A stretch of 64,000 nt of DNA from Streptomyces sp. NBC_00554 (GCF_041431135.1 NZ_CP107799.1:5704001-5768000), one strand, 5' to 3'. Positions 18,568-27,560 are shown, counted from the first letter of the stretch. Numbers and translations are program-made. The notes: a model not told the origin generated them from the letters alone.

Positions 18568-18582
18568 CTGACGTATCGTCAG
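18568..18582. promoter_or_regulatory. Operator-like palindrome before the gene at 18622
   Basis: CTGACG-TAT-CGTCAG, a perfect inverted repeat 39 bases before the start of the downstream gene. With flanks it reads TCTGACGTATCGTCAGG, matching the SDR operator in the same orientation relative to its gene. Confidence 0.65.
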
Positions 18583-18621
18583 GAACGACTTGAGGGACTT
18601 CGGGAGAGGTGGGGAGCGCGC

Positions 18622-19473
18622 ATGCAAGACGCCGGACGTGAAGAGACCTATCCAGATCTGTACGGGAAACTGGCGTCGGCCGGGCCCTACGGGGTGGAGG
18701 TCGGGCACGCGCTGATCACGATGGTCGAACCTCACCAGGGGCATGAACGCGCCTACCACAGATGGTATGAGGACGATCACTTCATCGCGGGAGCGATGGC
18801 CATGCCTTGGATGTACGCGGGGCGCCGCTGGGTGGCCACGCGCGACCTCCAACTCCTGCGGTATCCAAGCGAGTCGGCCGTCGCGCAGCCCGTCACGGAC
18901 GGTTGTTACATCACGGTCTACTGGCTGACCGCCGGTCGCTACGACGAGCACATGAGGTGGACCGTCGGGATCAATAAGCGGCTCAACCGCGACGGACGCG
19001 TCTTCCAACAGCGCACCCATGTCTTCACGGCATTTCAGGACCACGAAGCCACGGTGTACCGGGACGGCGCTTCCGGGCCGCGGGACTTCCACGCGCTCGA
19101 CCACCCGTACTCGGGCCTGGTCCTTGAAGTGATCGACGCCGAATCCCCCGAACAGCGGGCCGAGTTGCTGGAGTGGCTGCGCTCCCGCCACCTCCCGAAA
19201 CGGCTCGCGGGCTCCCCGGCCGCGCTCGTCACGATCTTCCGCCCGACGCCGCTGCCCGGCGACCGCATGACGTACGTCAAGCAGGTCGAAGGCGTGGACA
19301 CGCGGCTGACGCTGCTGTGGTTCCTGGAGGCGGACCCACGGGACTGCTGGGAGGGGTACTTCGCCGGGCTGGACGCGGCCGTCGAGGAAGTGGGCCTGGG
19401 GAAGGTCGAGTTGGTGGCGCCGTTCATTCCCACGGTGCCGGGGACGGACAAGTACGTGGACCGGCTCAGGTAG
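18622..19473 (+). CDS. Conserved hypothetical, ferredoxin-like alpha/beta fold
   Basis: A 283-residue soluble protein without signal peptide. Two halves each begin with a beta strand followed by a long helix (GHALITMVEPHQGHERAYHRWYEDDHF near residue 26; SGLVLEVIDAESPEQRAELLEWL near 160). This recalls duplicated EthD-like dimeric alpha-beta barrels; the first strand with HRWYEDDHF fits that idea. The activity is unknown. GGGGAG five bases before ATG 18622 decides the start; the frame runs back to 18493 through the operator. Probably functions with the SDR at 15919, since the two share an operator sequence. Confidence 0.75.
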   Translation: MQDAGREETYPDLYGKLASAGPYGVEVGHALITMVEPHQGHERAYHRWYEDDHFIAGAMAMPWMYAGRRWVATRDLQLLRYPSESAVAQPVTDGCYITVYWLTAGRYDEHMRWTVGINKRLNRDGRVFQQRTHVFTAFQDHEATVYRDGASGPRDFHALDHPYSGLVLEVIDAESPEQRAELLEWLRSRHLPKRLAGSPAALVTIFRPTPLPGDRMTYVKQVEGVDTRLTLLWFLEADPRDCWEGYFAGLDAAVEEVGLGKVELVAPFIPTVPGTDKYVDRLR

Positions 19474-19615
19474 CGCGACCGGGTCGGTGGCGAGCCGGCG
19501 TGGCGGGAAAAGGCCGAGCCCCCTCGGCTAGGACGGCGGGCCAGTCGAGAGGGCTCTGTCGGTGGTGCGTATGCGGTTGGTCGGTGCAGTTGTGGTGGTG
19601 GGCGGTATCTGTGCA

Positions 19616-19825
19616 TCAGTCGAGGTGGGAAGCCCCCCGGCTCACCTCTGCCACGAAGGCGTTCCACGAACTCGCGGGAAACGCCAGCGTGGGGCCCTCG
19701 GGGACCTTGGAGTCCCGTACGGCCATCGCCGCGAGAACCGGGGACTTGACCTCGACGCACGCGCCGTTGCCGGTGGAGTAGGAGGACTTGGTCCAGGTCT
19801 GCAGGGCGCCTTGCTGGATTGCCAT
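19616..19825 (-). CDS. DUF397 domain small protein
   Basis: A 69-residue protein with the full DUF397 pattern: WTKSSYSTGNGACVEV (residues 11-26), AVRDSKVPEGP, and the closing FPASSWNAFVAEV. DUF397 proteins are actinobacterial partners of XRE-DUF5753 regulators in the WhiJ-like systems that affect development and antibiotic production; in several cases the two proteins interact antagonistically. GGAG lies seven bases before ATG 19825. It is downstream of the XRE gene on the same strand with 238 bases between, so it may have its own promoter repressed by that regulator (inference). Confidence 0.9.
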   Translation of the reverse strand: MAIQQGALQTWTKSSYSTGNGACVEVKSPVLAAMAVRDSKVPEGPTLAFPASSWNAFVAEVSRGASHLD

Positions 19826-20063
19826 GTTTGCTCCGGTAGCCAGTTGTTGAGTTGCTGTCACCGCACAGCGGGTTCCTTCCGGAACCCGCGGTTCGGTTTG
19901 CGCCAACGTTGTTGCTCGATGGCGTGATCGACGCTACTCGCCAACATCGGCAGGCGAATGAAGTATTCACTCGACCGGATGGCATATTCCATTGGGTCTT
20001 CCGCTCCGGTGTGACGAAGGTGTACAGTCCGGCACCCTCGCGACGGAGGTGGCTCAGTGAGCC

Positions 20064-20921
20064 TCAGCGCGCGTACTCTTTGGCGATATCCGCGATGAAT
20101 TGCCGCGATTGCTCCACATTGAGGGCCTGTGCCCGCAAATGCTCATACATCACGCTGTACTTCTGGACGTCGTTCGCCTTCTCCAGGTACAGGTCGCTGG
20201 TGACGCCCTCGATGTAGACGACGCTCGAGTCCGCCGCGTCGGGGAACTCCAGGATCGCGTACTGCCCGTTCAGCCCCGGATGCGCGCCCATGTCGAAGGG
20301 GATCACCTGCACGGTGACGTGCGGGAGCTGGGACTGCTCGACGAGGTGCTCCAACTGCTCGCGCATCAGGGAGCGGTTGCCGACGGCGCGGCGCAGGGCG
20401 GCCTCGTCCAGGACGGTCCACAGCCGGAGCGGGTTCTCCGGCGCGGAGATACGTTCCTGTCGGCGGAGTCTCACCTGGACGCGCTTGTCGATGTCGCCGG
20501 TGGCGGTCTCCGGCAGCGCACCGGCGATCAGGGCCTCCGCGTACGGCCGGGTCTGCAACAGGCCCGGGACGACCTGGGGGTCGTACACGCGCAGGCTCGC
20601 CGCGTCGGTTTCCAGCCCGATGTAGACGCTGTACGGGATGTCGCCGAAGGAGTGCCACCAGCCCTGCTGGCGCGAGTCCTTGGCCATCTGCATCAGGGAG
20701 TCGACGATGCGGACGTCCTCGACCTCGTAGACCCCGCACAGGTCACGGACGTCGCGCTGGCTGATGCTGCGCCGCCCGTTCTCCAGGCGGCTGATCTTCG
20801 ACTGGGAGACCAGCAGTCGCTCGGCGACCTCTTCGGCCGTCATGCCCTTGAGCTCACGGAGCCGGCGCAGCTCCTGGCCCAGCCGGCGCCGCCGGACGGT
20901 GGGATTGACACTTGACGCCAC
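20064..20921 (-). CDS. XRE family regulator with DUF5753 domain
   Basis: A 285-residue DNA-binding protein. The helix-turn-helix is at residues ~14-68 (LGQELRRLRELKGMTAEEVAERL ... SKISRLENGRRSI). A C-terminal DUF5753 sensor-like domain begins with the YIGLETDAASLRVYDPQVVPGLLQT signature and includes QVIPFDMGAHPGLNGQYAILEF. These WhiJ-type regulators are numerous in Streptomyces and are paired with DUF397 proteins, as here. The start is GTG at 20921 with GGAGG eleven bases upstream, rather far. Ligand and target promoters are unknown. Confidence 0.93.
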   Translation of the reverse strand: MASSVNPTVRRRRLGQELRRLRELKGMTAEEVAERLLVSQSKISRLENGRRSISQRDVRDLCGVYEVEDVRIVDSLMQMAKDSRQQGWWHSFGDIPYSVYIGLETDAASLRVYDPQVVPGLLQTRPYAEALIAGALPETATGDIDKRVQVRLRRQERISAPENPLRLWTVLDEAALRRAVGNRSLMREQLEHLVEQSQLPHVTVQVIPFDMGAHPGLNGQYAILEFPDAADSSVVYIEGVTSDLYLEKANDVQKYSVMYEHLRAQALNVEQSRQFIADIAKEYAR

Positions 20922-21285
20922 GGGACGTGCACCTCCGGCTGCGGGCCTCTACTTTGCGTATCTGCTGTTGAGCAGACTGCCACCAAGGTGCTTTCTACCG
21001 CTGGGAAACAGCGGATATGCGCTGGGTACACGCCAGTTCGGGCTTCCGGCCGGTATCTGGCTGGTAAGAGCGCATGTATGTGCGGCCGCGACAGGTCATG
21101 GTTGAGGCCTGCATAGAAGGCCTGCATATGCGGCCGCGCGGGGCGGTGGGGCCGTGTCGTCGTCCGGACGTACGGTCTCATCGCCCCGCGCGAGCCAGCG
21201 GCTCCCGAACCGGATCCTGGGGACTGCGGTGCGGCGCTGGTGGTGCGGGTCCTGCTGTTCCTGCGTTGTGCCGTGGGACTGCGGC
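20922..21285. other. 364-base gap with short direct repeats
   Basis: No gene is supported here. It contains two copies of AGGCCTGCATA (21105-21115, 21118-21128) and two copies of TGCGGCCGCG flanking them, which together look like a cis-regulatory cluster upstream of the XRE gene. The part next to 21285 is the far end of the convergent-side trailer of the GPP34 gene. Confidence 0.4.
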
Positions 21286-22041
21286 TCAGTGGGCCACGGC
21301 GCGCGCCATGGAACTGTGGCGCGGTTGCATCGGAACACCGCGGGCGGGTTCCGGTGCGGACCTGACGCCGGCGGTGGCCGGACGGCCTGCCGGTGCCGGG
21401 CTACGGCGTGGCTGAGCGGCCACACCGTTCTGGACGTCCATGACCGCGTGTGCCACGAGGCCGCCCATGGGGTCGTGCCTGATCAGATCCCGTAGCCGGG
21501 AGCGGGACGAGCGTCCCTCATTACCCGGATACAGGTGCTTGCCGAGTCCGACCGCGTGGGCCAGTGCGGCGAGCGCCGCGGTCCGCGGGTCCGGCGGGAC
21601 GCCGGTGCGGATCGCGCTGTCCAGCCGGGCCTTGATCTCCCGGCTGATTTCCGTGTCCGTCGCTTGGTAGCGAGTCGTCGGAAGCACCCCGCACATCTGG
21701 CCGGCCACGGCATGGACCATGCCGCACCTCTCCAGATGCGAGAGATAGGTCTGGCGCAGCCCCAGTCGGGGTCCGCCAATCCAGTTCACTGCGCGTACGG
21801 GTGCTCCGCGTCGGCGAAGCAGTTCCAACGCACAGTCCAGTGTTGGATCTCCAGTCGGCCGTGGTACGACCACGGCGATACGATCCCCGTCCGGGGCTAT
21901 CCGTCCGGCCAGCGCCAGCTCCACTAGCTGTGCTCCGGCCAGACCGAGGTCGAGCGACTGCGGCTGTGCGGTGGTACCCGTGGTCGGGTCCAGCGCCAGC
22001 AGAAGAAGCTCTTCCGGAATTGATCTGCGGCTCCTGCCCAT
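21286..22041 (-). CDS. GPP34 (GOLPH3-like) family protein
   Basis: A 251-residue soluble protein beginning SIPEELLLLALDPTTGT, the signature of the GOLPH3/VPS74 fold, followed by the helical core (LDLGLAGAQLVELALAGRI, TLDCALELL, RYQATDTEISREI). In eukaryotes the fold binds phosphatidylinositol 4-phosphate at the Golgi. Actinobacteria carry many paralogues of unknown role, often near developmental genes. The last ~50 residues are a Pro/Arg/Ala-rich tail absent from the core fold. GGGGAGG five bases before ATG 22041 fixes the start. Divergent from the carboxypeptidase homologue. Confidence 0.88.
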   Translation of the reverse strand: MGRSRRSIPEELLLLALDPTTGTTAQPQSLDLGLAGAQLVELALAGRIAPDGDRIAVVVPRPTGDPTLDCALELLRRRGAPVRAVNWIGGPRLGLRQTYLSHLERCGMVHAVAGQMCGVLPTTRYQATDTEISREIKARLDSAIRTGVPPDPRTAALAALAHAVGLGKHLYPGNEGRSSRSRLRDLIRHDPMGGLVAHAVMDVQNGVAAQPRRSPAPAGRPATAGVRSAPEPARGVPMQPRHSSMARAVAH

Positions 22042-22068
22042 CCATGCCTCCCCGCGTGGATGAATGAC

Positions 22069-22129
22069 AGGGTGACCCCTCTCACATTCATCTGTCGAGA
22101 GGGCGTGACCGGTTCGTAGTGGAACCGGT
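22069..22129. promoter_or_regulatory. Two inverted repeats between GPP34 and the carboxypeptidase
   Basis: CCCTCTC and GAGAGGG form an imperfect palindrome around a 13-base AT-richer centre (about 22075-22101). ACCGGTTC-GTAGTG-GAACCGGT at 22108-22129 is a perfect eight-base inverted repeat. Both lie in the shared upstream region of two divergent genes and are probable regulator sites. Confidence 0.4.
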
Positions 22130-22286
22130 AGGTATGTCGTTCTCGTCTACCGCGGAGGACAAGCCCCCACACAGGACACTGGTACATGGTTCGGACAGCG
22201 GTGTCCGGGCGGCGGGTCAAGGGTTTTCACGGGTTTTCACGGTTCGGTTGGCGCACTGCGGGTGTGCGCCGCAGGAGGAGGCATCG

Positions 22287-25200
22287 GTGGCGGGCGAGTC
22301 CCCCGACAGGTCGAAGCAACACGAGTCGTCGGCATCGGCGTCGTCGGGAGAACCGACGCCGGGGACGGCGGCCGCGGTTCCGGGTCCGACGCGGGGGGGC
22401 GGGGCTTCGGCCTCGGCTGCGTCCTCGGCCCCGGCCGACCCGCGTCTGGGGTTGGCCCGAGAGCGGGCGGCCACGGTGCGGGTGGATCAGGCCACGGCGG
22501 TCTTCTCGACGCGGGCGGTGACCGACGGGGCGGTCGGGACGGGGGTCGAGGGTTTGTCGGGTTCCCGTGGTTCGTCCGGGTCCGACGGTTCGTCGGGGGC
22601 GGAGCGGTCTGGAGACGCTGGTACGGGGGCGGCCGAGAGTGGGTTGCCGGGTGACGCGCGGCTTCGGGCGGCGGTTGCCGCGTGGGTTGCGGGGGCGGAT
22701 ACGGACCCGGAAGCGGACCCGGATGCGGAGGCGTCCTCGGGTGACGCCGAGGGCGGGAACGGGGACGCCGACGCGGCTGCGGTGAGTGGCGCTTCCGGCG
22801 CTTCCGGTGAGGTGTCCACGGCCGACGCGGATGACGTCGGCGAGGAGACGGACGCCGCGGGCGATGTGGCTGGTGGTGGCCGGTCCTCCCAGGGCGGTGC
22901 CTCCACGTCTGTCGGTGCGACGGACGTCGGTGAGGAGCCGGAGGGGGATACCCCGTCCGAGACGGGCGCCGAGGCGGAGGACGCCGACGGGACCGCGAGT
23001 GCGGCGGGTGCCGCGACCGAGGGCGCCGGGGAGTCCGGCGGGGGCGATGAGCCGCGGGCTGCTGTCGGCTCCGGGAGCGTGTCCACGTCCGCGACAGCGA
23101 CCGAGGGCGACACGGATGTCGACGTGGTGCCTGCTGACGCCGAGCGTTCCGCTGCCGATGCGGAGAGCGCGTCCGGGCGTGAGGCGGATGCAGGCGCGGA
23201 GCCTGCCGCGAGTGCGAGCGGTGGGACCGAGACTGCCGCCAGTGCCAGTGCCAGTGCCAGTGCCAGTGCCAGCACCGAGCTTGAGGCGGATGCCAGCGCG
23301 GCGCCTGCCGCCGGACCCAGCGCTGGCACTGAGCCCGCCGGCGACCCCAGCACCGAGCCTGGGGTGGCCGCCGAGCGGGCCACTGACGCTGCCGATGCGG
23401 AGAGCGCGTCCGGGGGTAAGGCGGATGCCGGCGAGGCGCCTGCCGCCGGCACCAGTGCTGGCACTGAGCCCGCCGCCGGCCCCAGCCCCAGTACCGAGCC
23501 TGGGGTGGCCGCCGAGCGGGACGCTGACGCTGCGGAGAGCGCATCCGCCCCCGACGCGGATGCTGACGCCGAACCTGCCGCAAGCGCTGACGCCAAGCCC
23601 GAGGCGGACGCCGAGCCGCCCGCCGCCGAGGCCGTCTCCGCGCGGGACGCCGACGCCGCCTCCAAGGCCGCCGGGCGGGACTCCGGCGAACCCTCTGACG
23701 AGGGCACGGAGCCCAGCCCGGAGGACTCCCCGAAGGACTCCCCGAAGGGCCCCGCCGAGGAGCCCAAGGCCCCCAAGCCGCCCCTCGTGGACCAGCCCAC
23801 CGGCGTCTTCAGGGCCCCTCGCCGCCCGGCCGTGGACCAGCCCACCACCATGCTCAAGCTGGGCAGCACCAAGCCGCCCACCGACAAGCCAGTCGACACG
23901 CCCGTGCCCCCCGCCGAACGCACCAGCAAGTTCGTCGCGCTCAAGCCGCTCGACGAACCCGCACCGGCGAAGCCGAAGGCAACCCCCGCCCCCGGGGCCA
24001 CCGCCGCGCTTCCGCAGGTCGGTCCCGAGCGCACCACCCAGCAGCCTCTGCCGCCCAAGCCGCCGCTGGACCTGCTGGCCGAGCTGACGAACACGCCGCC
24101 GCCCCGGCAGACCCCGGTGCGGACGATCGTGCGGCGGGTCAAGATCTGGACCCCGCTGGTCCTGCTGCTCGCGGTGATCTTTGCAGTCGTACAGGCTGTG
24201 CGCCCGCTCCCGGCGACGGGCCTCACGCTCACCGCGGACGCGACCTACACCTTCGAGGGCGGCACGCTCGACCTGCCCTGGCCCGGTCAGGGCCAGTCGG
24301 CGATCGAGGTCGAGGGCGTCGGCAGTCTCGGTACCGACGGCAAGCAGACCGCCGCCCCCATCGCGAGCGTCGCGAAGATCATGACGGCGTACGTGATCCT
24401 TCAGGACCACCCGCTGAAGGGGGACGAGGGCGGCGAGAAGATCACCGTCGACCAGCAGGCCGAGGACGAGTCGAAGAACGTGGACGAGTCGACGGCGCCC
24501 ATGACGAAGGGACAGCAGTTCACGGAGCGCCAGATGCTCCAGCTGCTGATGATCCCGTCGGGCAACAACGCGGCACGCCTGCTGGCCCGTTGGGACTCCG
24601 ACGACAAGACCTTCGTCGCCAAGATGAACGCCGCCGCCAAGAAGCTCGGCATGACGAACTCGACGTACACGGACCCGAGCGGTCTGGAGAAGACGACGGT
24701 GAGCACCGCCACCGACCAGCTCAAGCTGGCCAAGGAGGTCATGCAGAACCCGGTGTTCGCGAGCATCGTCGGGATGGCCAGCGCGAAGATCCCCGGGCTC
24801 GACGGCACCATCTACAACAACAACGACCTGCTGGTGAACCAGGTCGGCGTGATCGGTCTCAAGACGGGCTCGTCGACGCCGGCGGGCGGCAACCTGGTGT
24901 GGGCCGCGACCAAGACCGTGAACGGCAAGACACAGACCGTCTACGGCGCGGTCCTCGGCCAGAACGCCGGCACGGGCAAGGTCTGGGACAGCCTCAAACT
25001 GGCGCTCACCAACAGCCAGAAGCTGATCGACACGGTCCAGCAGAGCCTGACGTCGGCCACGGTGGTGAAGAAGGGCGACGTCGTCGGCTACGTGGACGAC
25101 CAGCTCGGCGGCCAGACCCCCGTCGTCGCCACCAAGAACATGACTGCGGTCGGCTGGCCCGGCCTGAAGACGAAGCTCTCGATCGGCACCGCCGGTGGCG

Positions 25201-25349
25201 ATACGGTTCCGCACTCGGGCAAGGCGGGCACGGTGGTCGGCGAGCTGACGGTCGGCGACGGTTCCAGTCACGCCGTGAAGATCCCCGTCGCGCTCCAGTC
25301 GGACCTCGCCGAACCGGGCTTCGGAGCCAAGCTGACCCGAGTCGGCTGA
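22287..25349 (+). CDS. D-alanyl-D-alanine carboxypeptidase homologue with giant cytoplasmic tail
   Basis: A 1020-residue type-II membrane protein. Residues 1 to ~620 are predicted cytoplasmic and almost wholly disordered, rich in Ala, Ser, Glu, Asp and Gly, with degenerate repeats. One membrane helix (~621-643, WTPLVLLLAVIFAVVQAV) leads to an external peptidase-S11 domain with S694-V-A-K697, S758-G-N760 and K859-T-G861, all catalytic motifs intact. It should trim the peptidoglycan pentapeptide stem. Typical DacA enzymes have ~400 residues and a secretion signal; the internal tail is the oddity. Three motifs VDQ(A/P)T lie in the tail, one early and two at its end. GTG 22287 has GGAGGAGG six bases upstream. 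Confidence 0.9.
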   Translation: MAGESPDRSKQHESSASASSGEPTPGTAAAVPGPTRGGGASASAASSAPADPRLGLARERAATVRVDQATAVFSTRAVTDGAVGTGVEGLSGSRGSSGSDGSSGAERSGDAGTGAAESGLPGDARLRAAVAAWVAGADTDPEADPDAEASSGDAEGGNGDADAAAVSGASGASGEVSTADADDVGEETDAAGDVAGGGRSSQGGASTSVGATDVGEEPEGDTPSETGAEAEDADGTASAAGAATEGAGESGGGDEPRAAVGSGSVSTSATATEGDTDVDVVPADAERSAADAESASGREADAGAEPAASASGGTETAASASASASASASTELEADASAAPAAGPSAGTEPAGDPSTEPGVAAERATDAADAESASGGKADAGEAPAAGTSAGTEPAAGPSPSTEPGVAAERDADAAESASAPDADADAEPAASADAKPEADAEPPAAEAVSARDADAASKAAGRDSGEPSDEGTEPSPEDSPKDSPKGPAEEPKAPKPPLVDQPTGVFRAPRRPAVDQPTTMLKLGSTKPPTDKPVDTPVPPAERTSKFVALKPLDEPAPAKPKATPAPGATAALPQVGPERTTQQPLPPKPPLDLLAELTNTPPPRQTPVRTIVRRVKIWTPLVLLLAVIFAVVQAVRPLPATGLTLTADATYTFEGGTLDLPWPGQGQSAIEVEGVGSLGTDGKQTAAPIASVAKIMTAYVILQDHPLKGDEGGEKITVDQQAEDESKNVDESTAPMTKGQQFTERQMLQLLMIPSGNNAARLLARWDSDDKTFVAKMNAAAKKLGMTNSTYTDPSGLEKTTVSTATDQLKLAKEVMQNPVFASIVGMASAKIPGLDGTIYNNNDLLVNQVGVIGLKTGSSTPAGGNLVWAATKTVNGKTQTVYGAVLGQNAGTGKVWDSLKLALTNSQKLIDTVQQSLTSATVVKKGDVVGYVDDQLGGQTPVVATKNMTAVGWPGLKTKLSIGTAGGDTVPHSGKAGTVVGELTVGDGSSHAVKIPVALQSDLAEPGFGAKLTRVG

Positions 25350-25573
25350 CCGGCGCGAAACCGGCTCGCACCAGCGGAACGGGCGTACGCCGGAGGGCGC
25401 CCGCGAATCGCGGGAACACCGCGTGAACGCCCTCCGAACGCCCCGTACCCCGCCGATGACGCCCCACCCGGGCGCTCACCGGCGGGGTGCGTGCTAGCGT
25501 CGCTAAGCGGCCTGGTCGCGGGCCGCGGGTCCCGGCCGAAGAACGGAAAACGGGACACTGGGAGTGCCTTGCA

Positions 25574-27559
25574 GTGGCGACAGCGGAGCCGACACACGCC
25601 GATGACGCCGATCCGGGCAGCCCAGGATCAGGCCCGCGAATACCACTGCCCGCCCGCACGCAACTCGACGAGTCCCCTACGCGGGACAACGAGTCCCGTA
25701 CGCAAGACAGCGAGCCCCCTGCGCACAGCGACGAGTCCCGCACGCACAACGGCGCGCATAACGAGGCACAGAACGACGCGCACGGCGACACGCACAACGA
25801 CGCGCACAACGACGCGCACGACGAGACGTCCAGCACCCGACAACACCCGCTGACCCGTCTCCTCCTCCGCCATCCCATCATCCTCGCCACCGCCCTCGCG
25901 GGCGTACTCCACGTCGTCTGGTTCTTCACGTTCGCGAACAGTGGCGGGGACCTCGCGGCGCAGGACGCGTGGGCGGAGTTCGTGGGGCAGCATCCGGACT
26001 CGGCGTACAACCTCGCCTGGTACGGCGGGATGCACCCGGTGTCGTACAGCGTGGTGTCGCCGTATCTGATGTCGGTGCTCGGTGTCCGTACGACGATGAT
26101 GATCGCGGGGACGATCTCGGCGGGCCTGCTGACGCTGATCCTGATCCGCAGCAAGGCGGTGCGGCAGCCGCTGTGGCCGGCTCTCGCGGGCGTGTTCGCG
26201 CTGCTCTGCAACGCCGCCTCGGGCCGGGTGACGTACGGCCTCGGCATGGTGTTCGCGCTCGCCGCGGCCGCCGTCGTCTTCTGCTGGCCGCACCGCTGGC
26301 GCTACAAACGCTGGGCGAAGGCCCTGTGCGCGGCGCCGCTCGCCGCGCTCGCCACGGCCTCGTCGCCGGTGGCGGGCCTGTTCGTCGGCCTGGTCGCGGT
26401 GGCTCTGTTCCTCCAGAAACGCCGCCCGGGCGCGTACGCCCTCGGTATCGCGCCGACCGTCGTCGTGGCCCTCTCGGCCTGGCTGTTCCCCTTCTCCGGC
26501 ACCCAGCCGATGGCCATCGGTTCGGCCTCGCTGCCCTTCCTGTCGGCCGTCGTCGTCTTCCTCCTCGTCCCCAAGGAGTGGAAGACGGTACGGATCACGG
26601 CAGCGGTGTACGGGCTCTCCGTACTCCTCGTCTGGCTGATCAGCTCCCAGATCGGCTCCAACATCACGCGCCTGGCGATGCTGTTCGCGGGTGTCGTGCT
26701 GCTGGCCGCGCTGCCGTACACCGTGCCGCGCTCGCGCAAGTGGTACGCCATCGTCCTCGCCTTCGCCGGATTCACCGGGTGGATCGGCTTCAAGTCGGTC
26801 GACGACGTCGTGCATACGACACCGGCGGCGTCCTGGGCGCGCGAGCTTGCGCCGCTGGTGAACCAGCTCCAGGTCGTCGGCGCCGAGAAGGGCCGGGTGG
26901 AGGTGGTCCCGGCCCGCTCCCACCGCGAGGCCTCCGCCCTCGCCCCGTACGTCAACCTCGCCCGCGGCTGGAACCGTCAGGCTGACATGGAGCGCAACCC
27001 CCTCTTCTACGACGACACCCTCAACTCCGCGAACTACCACGAGTGGCTGCAGCGGTGGGCCGTCCACTACGTGGTGGTGCCGAAGGGGGAGCCCGACGGG
27101 GACGGCGCCGAACGCGAACGTGAGCTCGTGCAGCGTGGGATGCCGTACCTCGAGCAGATCTGGGGCGACGCGAACTGGCAGCTCTTCGCCGTGACCGATC
27201 CGGCGTCGCTCGCCGAGCCCAACGCCGTTGTCGAGCGGGCCGAACAGGGCGAGATGACCCTCCAGGTGAAGAAGGCCGGCCGCATCCTCATCCGCATCCC
27301 GTACTCCCCGTGGCTGAGCGTCGTCGACGCCGACGGCAAGAGCCTCAAGGCTCCGCAGGAGACGGAGGCGTCCAAGAACCGCGAGGACGAAGACACCCCG
27401 AAGACGTACGAGAACGTCAACGGCTGCCTGATGCAGGCCCCGGAGAACGCGACGGGCGACAAGTGGACGGAGCTACTGGCTCCCACACCGGGGACCTATC
27501 GCCTGGCGGCGCCGTACCAACTTCCGCGGGGGACGCCTTGCCCGGAGGAGTTGCGGTAG
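25574..27559 (+). CDS. Polytopic membrane protein with repeat N-terminus
   Basis: A 661-residue protein. Residues 1-90 are hydrophilic and repetitive: four heptad-like units (E-S-x-T-x-D/N-x, residues 33-60), then six four-residue units such as DAHN (61-84). About ten membrane helices fill ~98-430. The first external loop (GGDLAAQDAWAEFVGQHPDS) and helix count recall GT-C glycosyltransferases, but I cannot confirm the family. A C-terminal domain of ~230 residues follows, probably outside the cell. The start is GTG 25574 with GGGAG upstream. It follows the carboxypeptidase gene on the same strand after 224 bases, so a role in envelope assembly is plausible but unproven. Confidence 0.75.
   Translation: MATAEPTHADDADPGSPGSGPRIPLPARTQLDESPTRDNESRTQDSEPPAHSDESRTHNGAHNEAQNDAHGDTHNDAHNDAHDETSSTRQHPLTRLLLRHPIILATALAGVLHVVWFFTFANSGGDLAAQDAWAEFVGQHPDSAYNLAWYGGMHPVSYSVVSPYLMSVLGVRTTMMIAGTISAGLLTLILIRSKAVRQPLWPALAGVFALLCNAASGRVTYGLGMVFALAAAAVVFCWPHRWRYKRWAKALCAAPLAALATASSPVAGLFVGLVAVALFLQKRRPGAYALGIAPTVVVALSAWLFPFSGTQPMAIGSASLPFLSAVVVFLLVPKEWKTVRITAAVYGLSVLLVWLISSQIGSNITRLAMLFAGVVLLAALPYTVPRSRKWYAIVLAFAGFTGWIGFKSVDDVVHTTPAASWARELAPLVNQLQVVGAEKGRVEVVPARSHREASALAPYVNLARGWNRQADMERNPLFYDDTLNSANYHEWLQRWAVHYVVVPKGEPDGDGAERERELVQRGMPYLEQIWGDANWQLFAVTDPASLAEPNAVVERAEQGEMTLQVKKAGRILIRIPYSPWLSVVDADGKSLKAPQETEASKNREDEDTPKTYENVNGCLMQAPENATGDKWTELLAPTPGTYRLAAPYQLPRGTPCPEELR
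25667..25825 (+). repeat. Tandem 21-base then 12-base coding repeats
   Basis: Four imperfect 21-base units beginning GACGAGTCCC or AACGAGTCCC (25667-25750) are followed by six imperfect 12-base units of the type CACAACGACGCG (about 25754-25825). They encode Glu/Ser/Thr-rich heptads and then His/Asn/Asp tetrads in the cytoplasmic N-terminus of the membrane protein. Confidence 0.85.
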
Positions 27560-27560
27560 T

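Noticed and set aside
16731..18582. The two CTGACG palindromes as attL/attR of the recombinase
   Set aside because: They match best when each is oriented to its own downstream gene (opposite directions), as expected for operators. att sites of one element would be expected in the same orientation. Not fully excluded.
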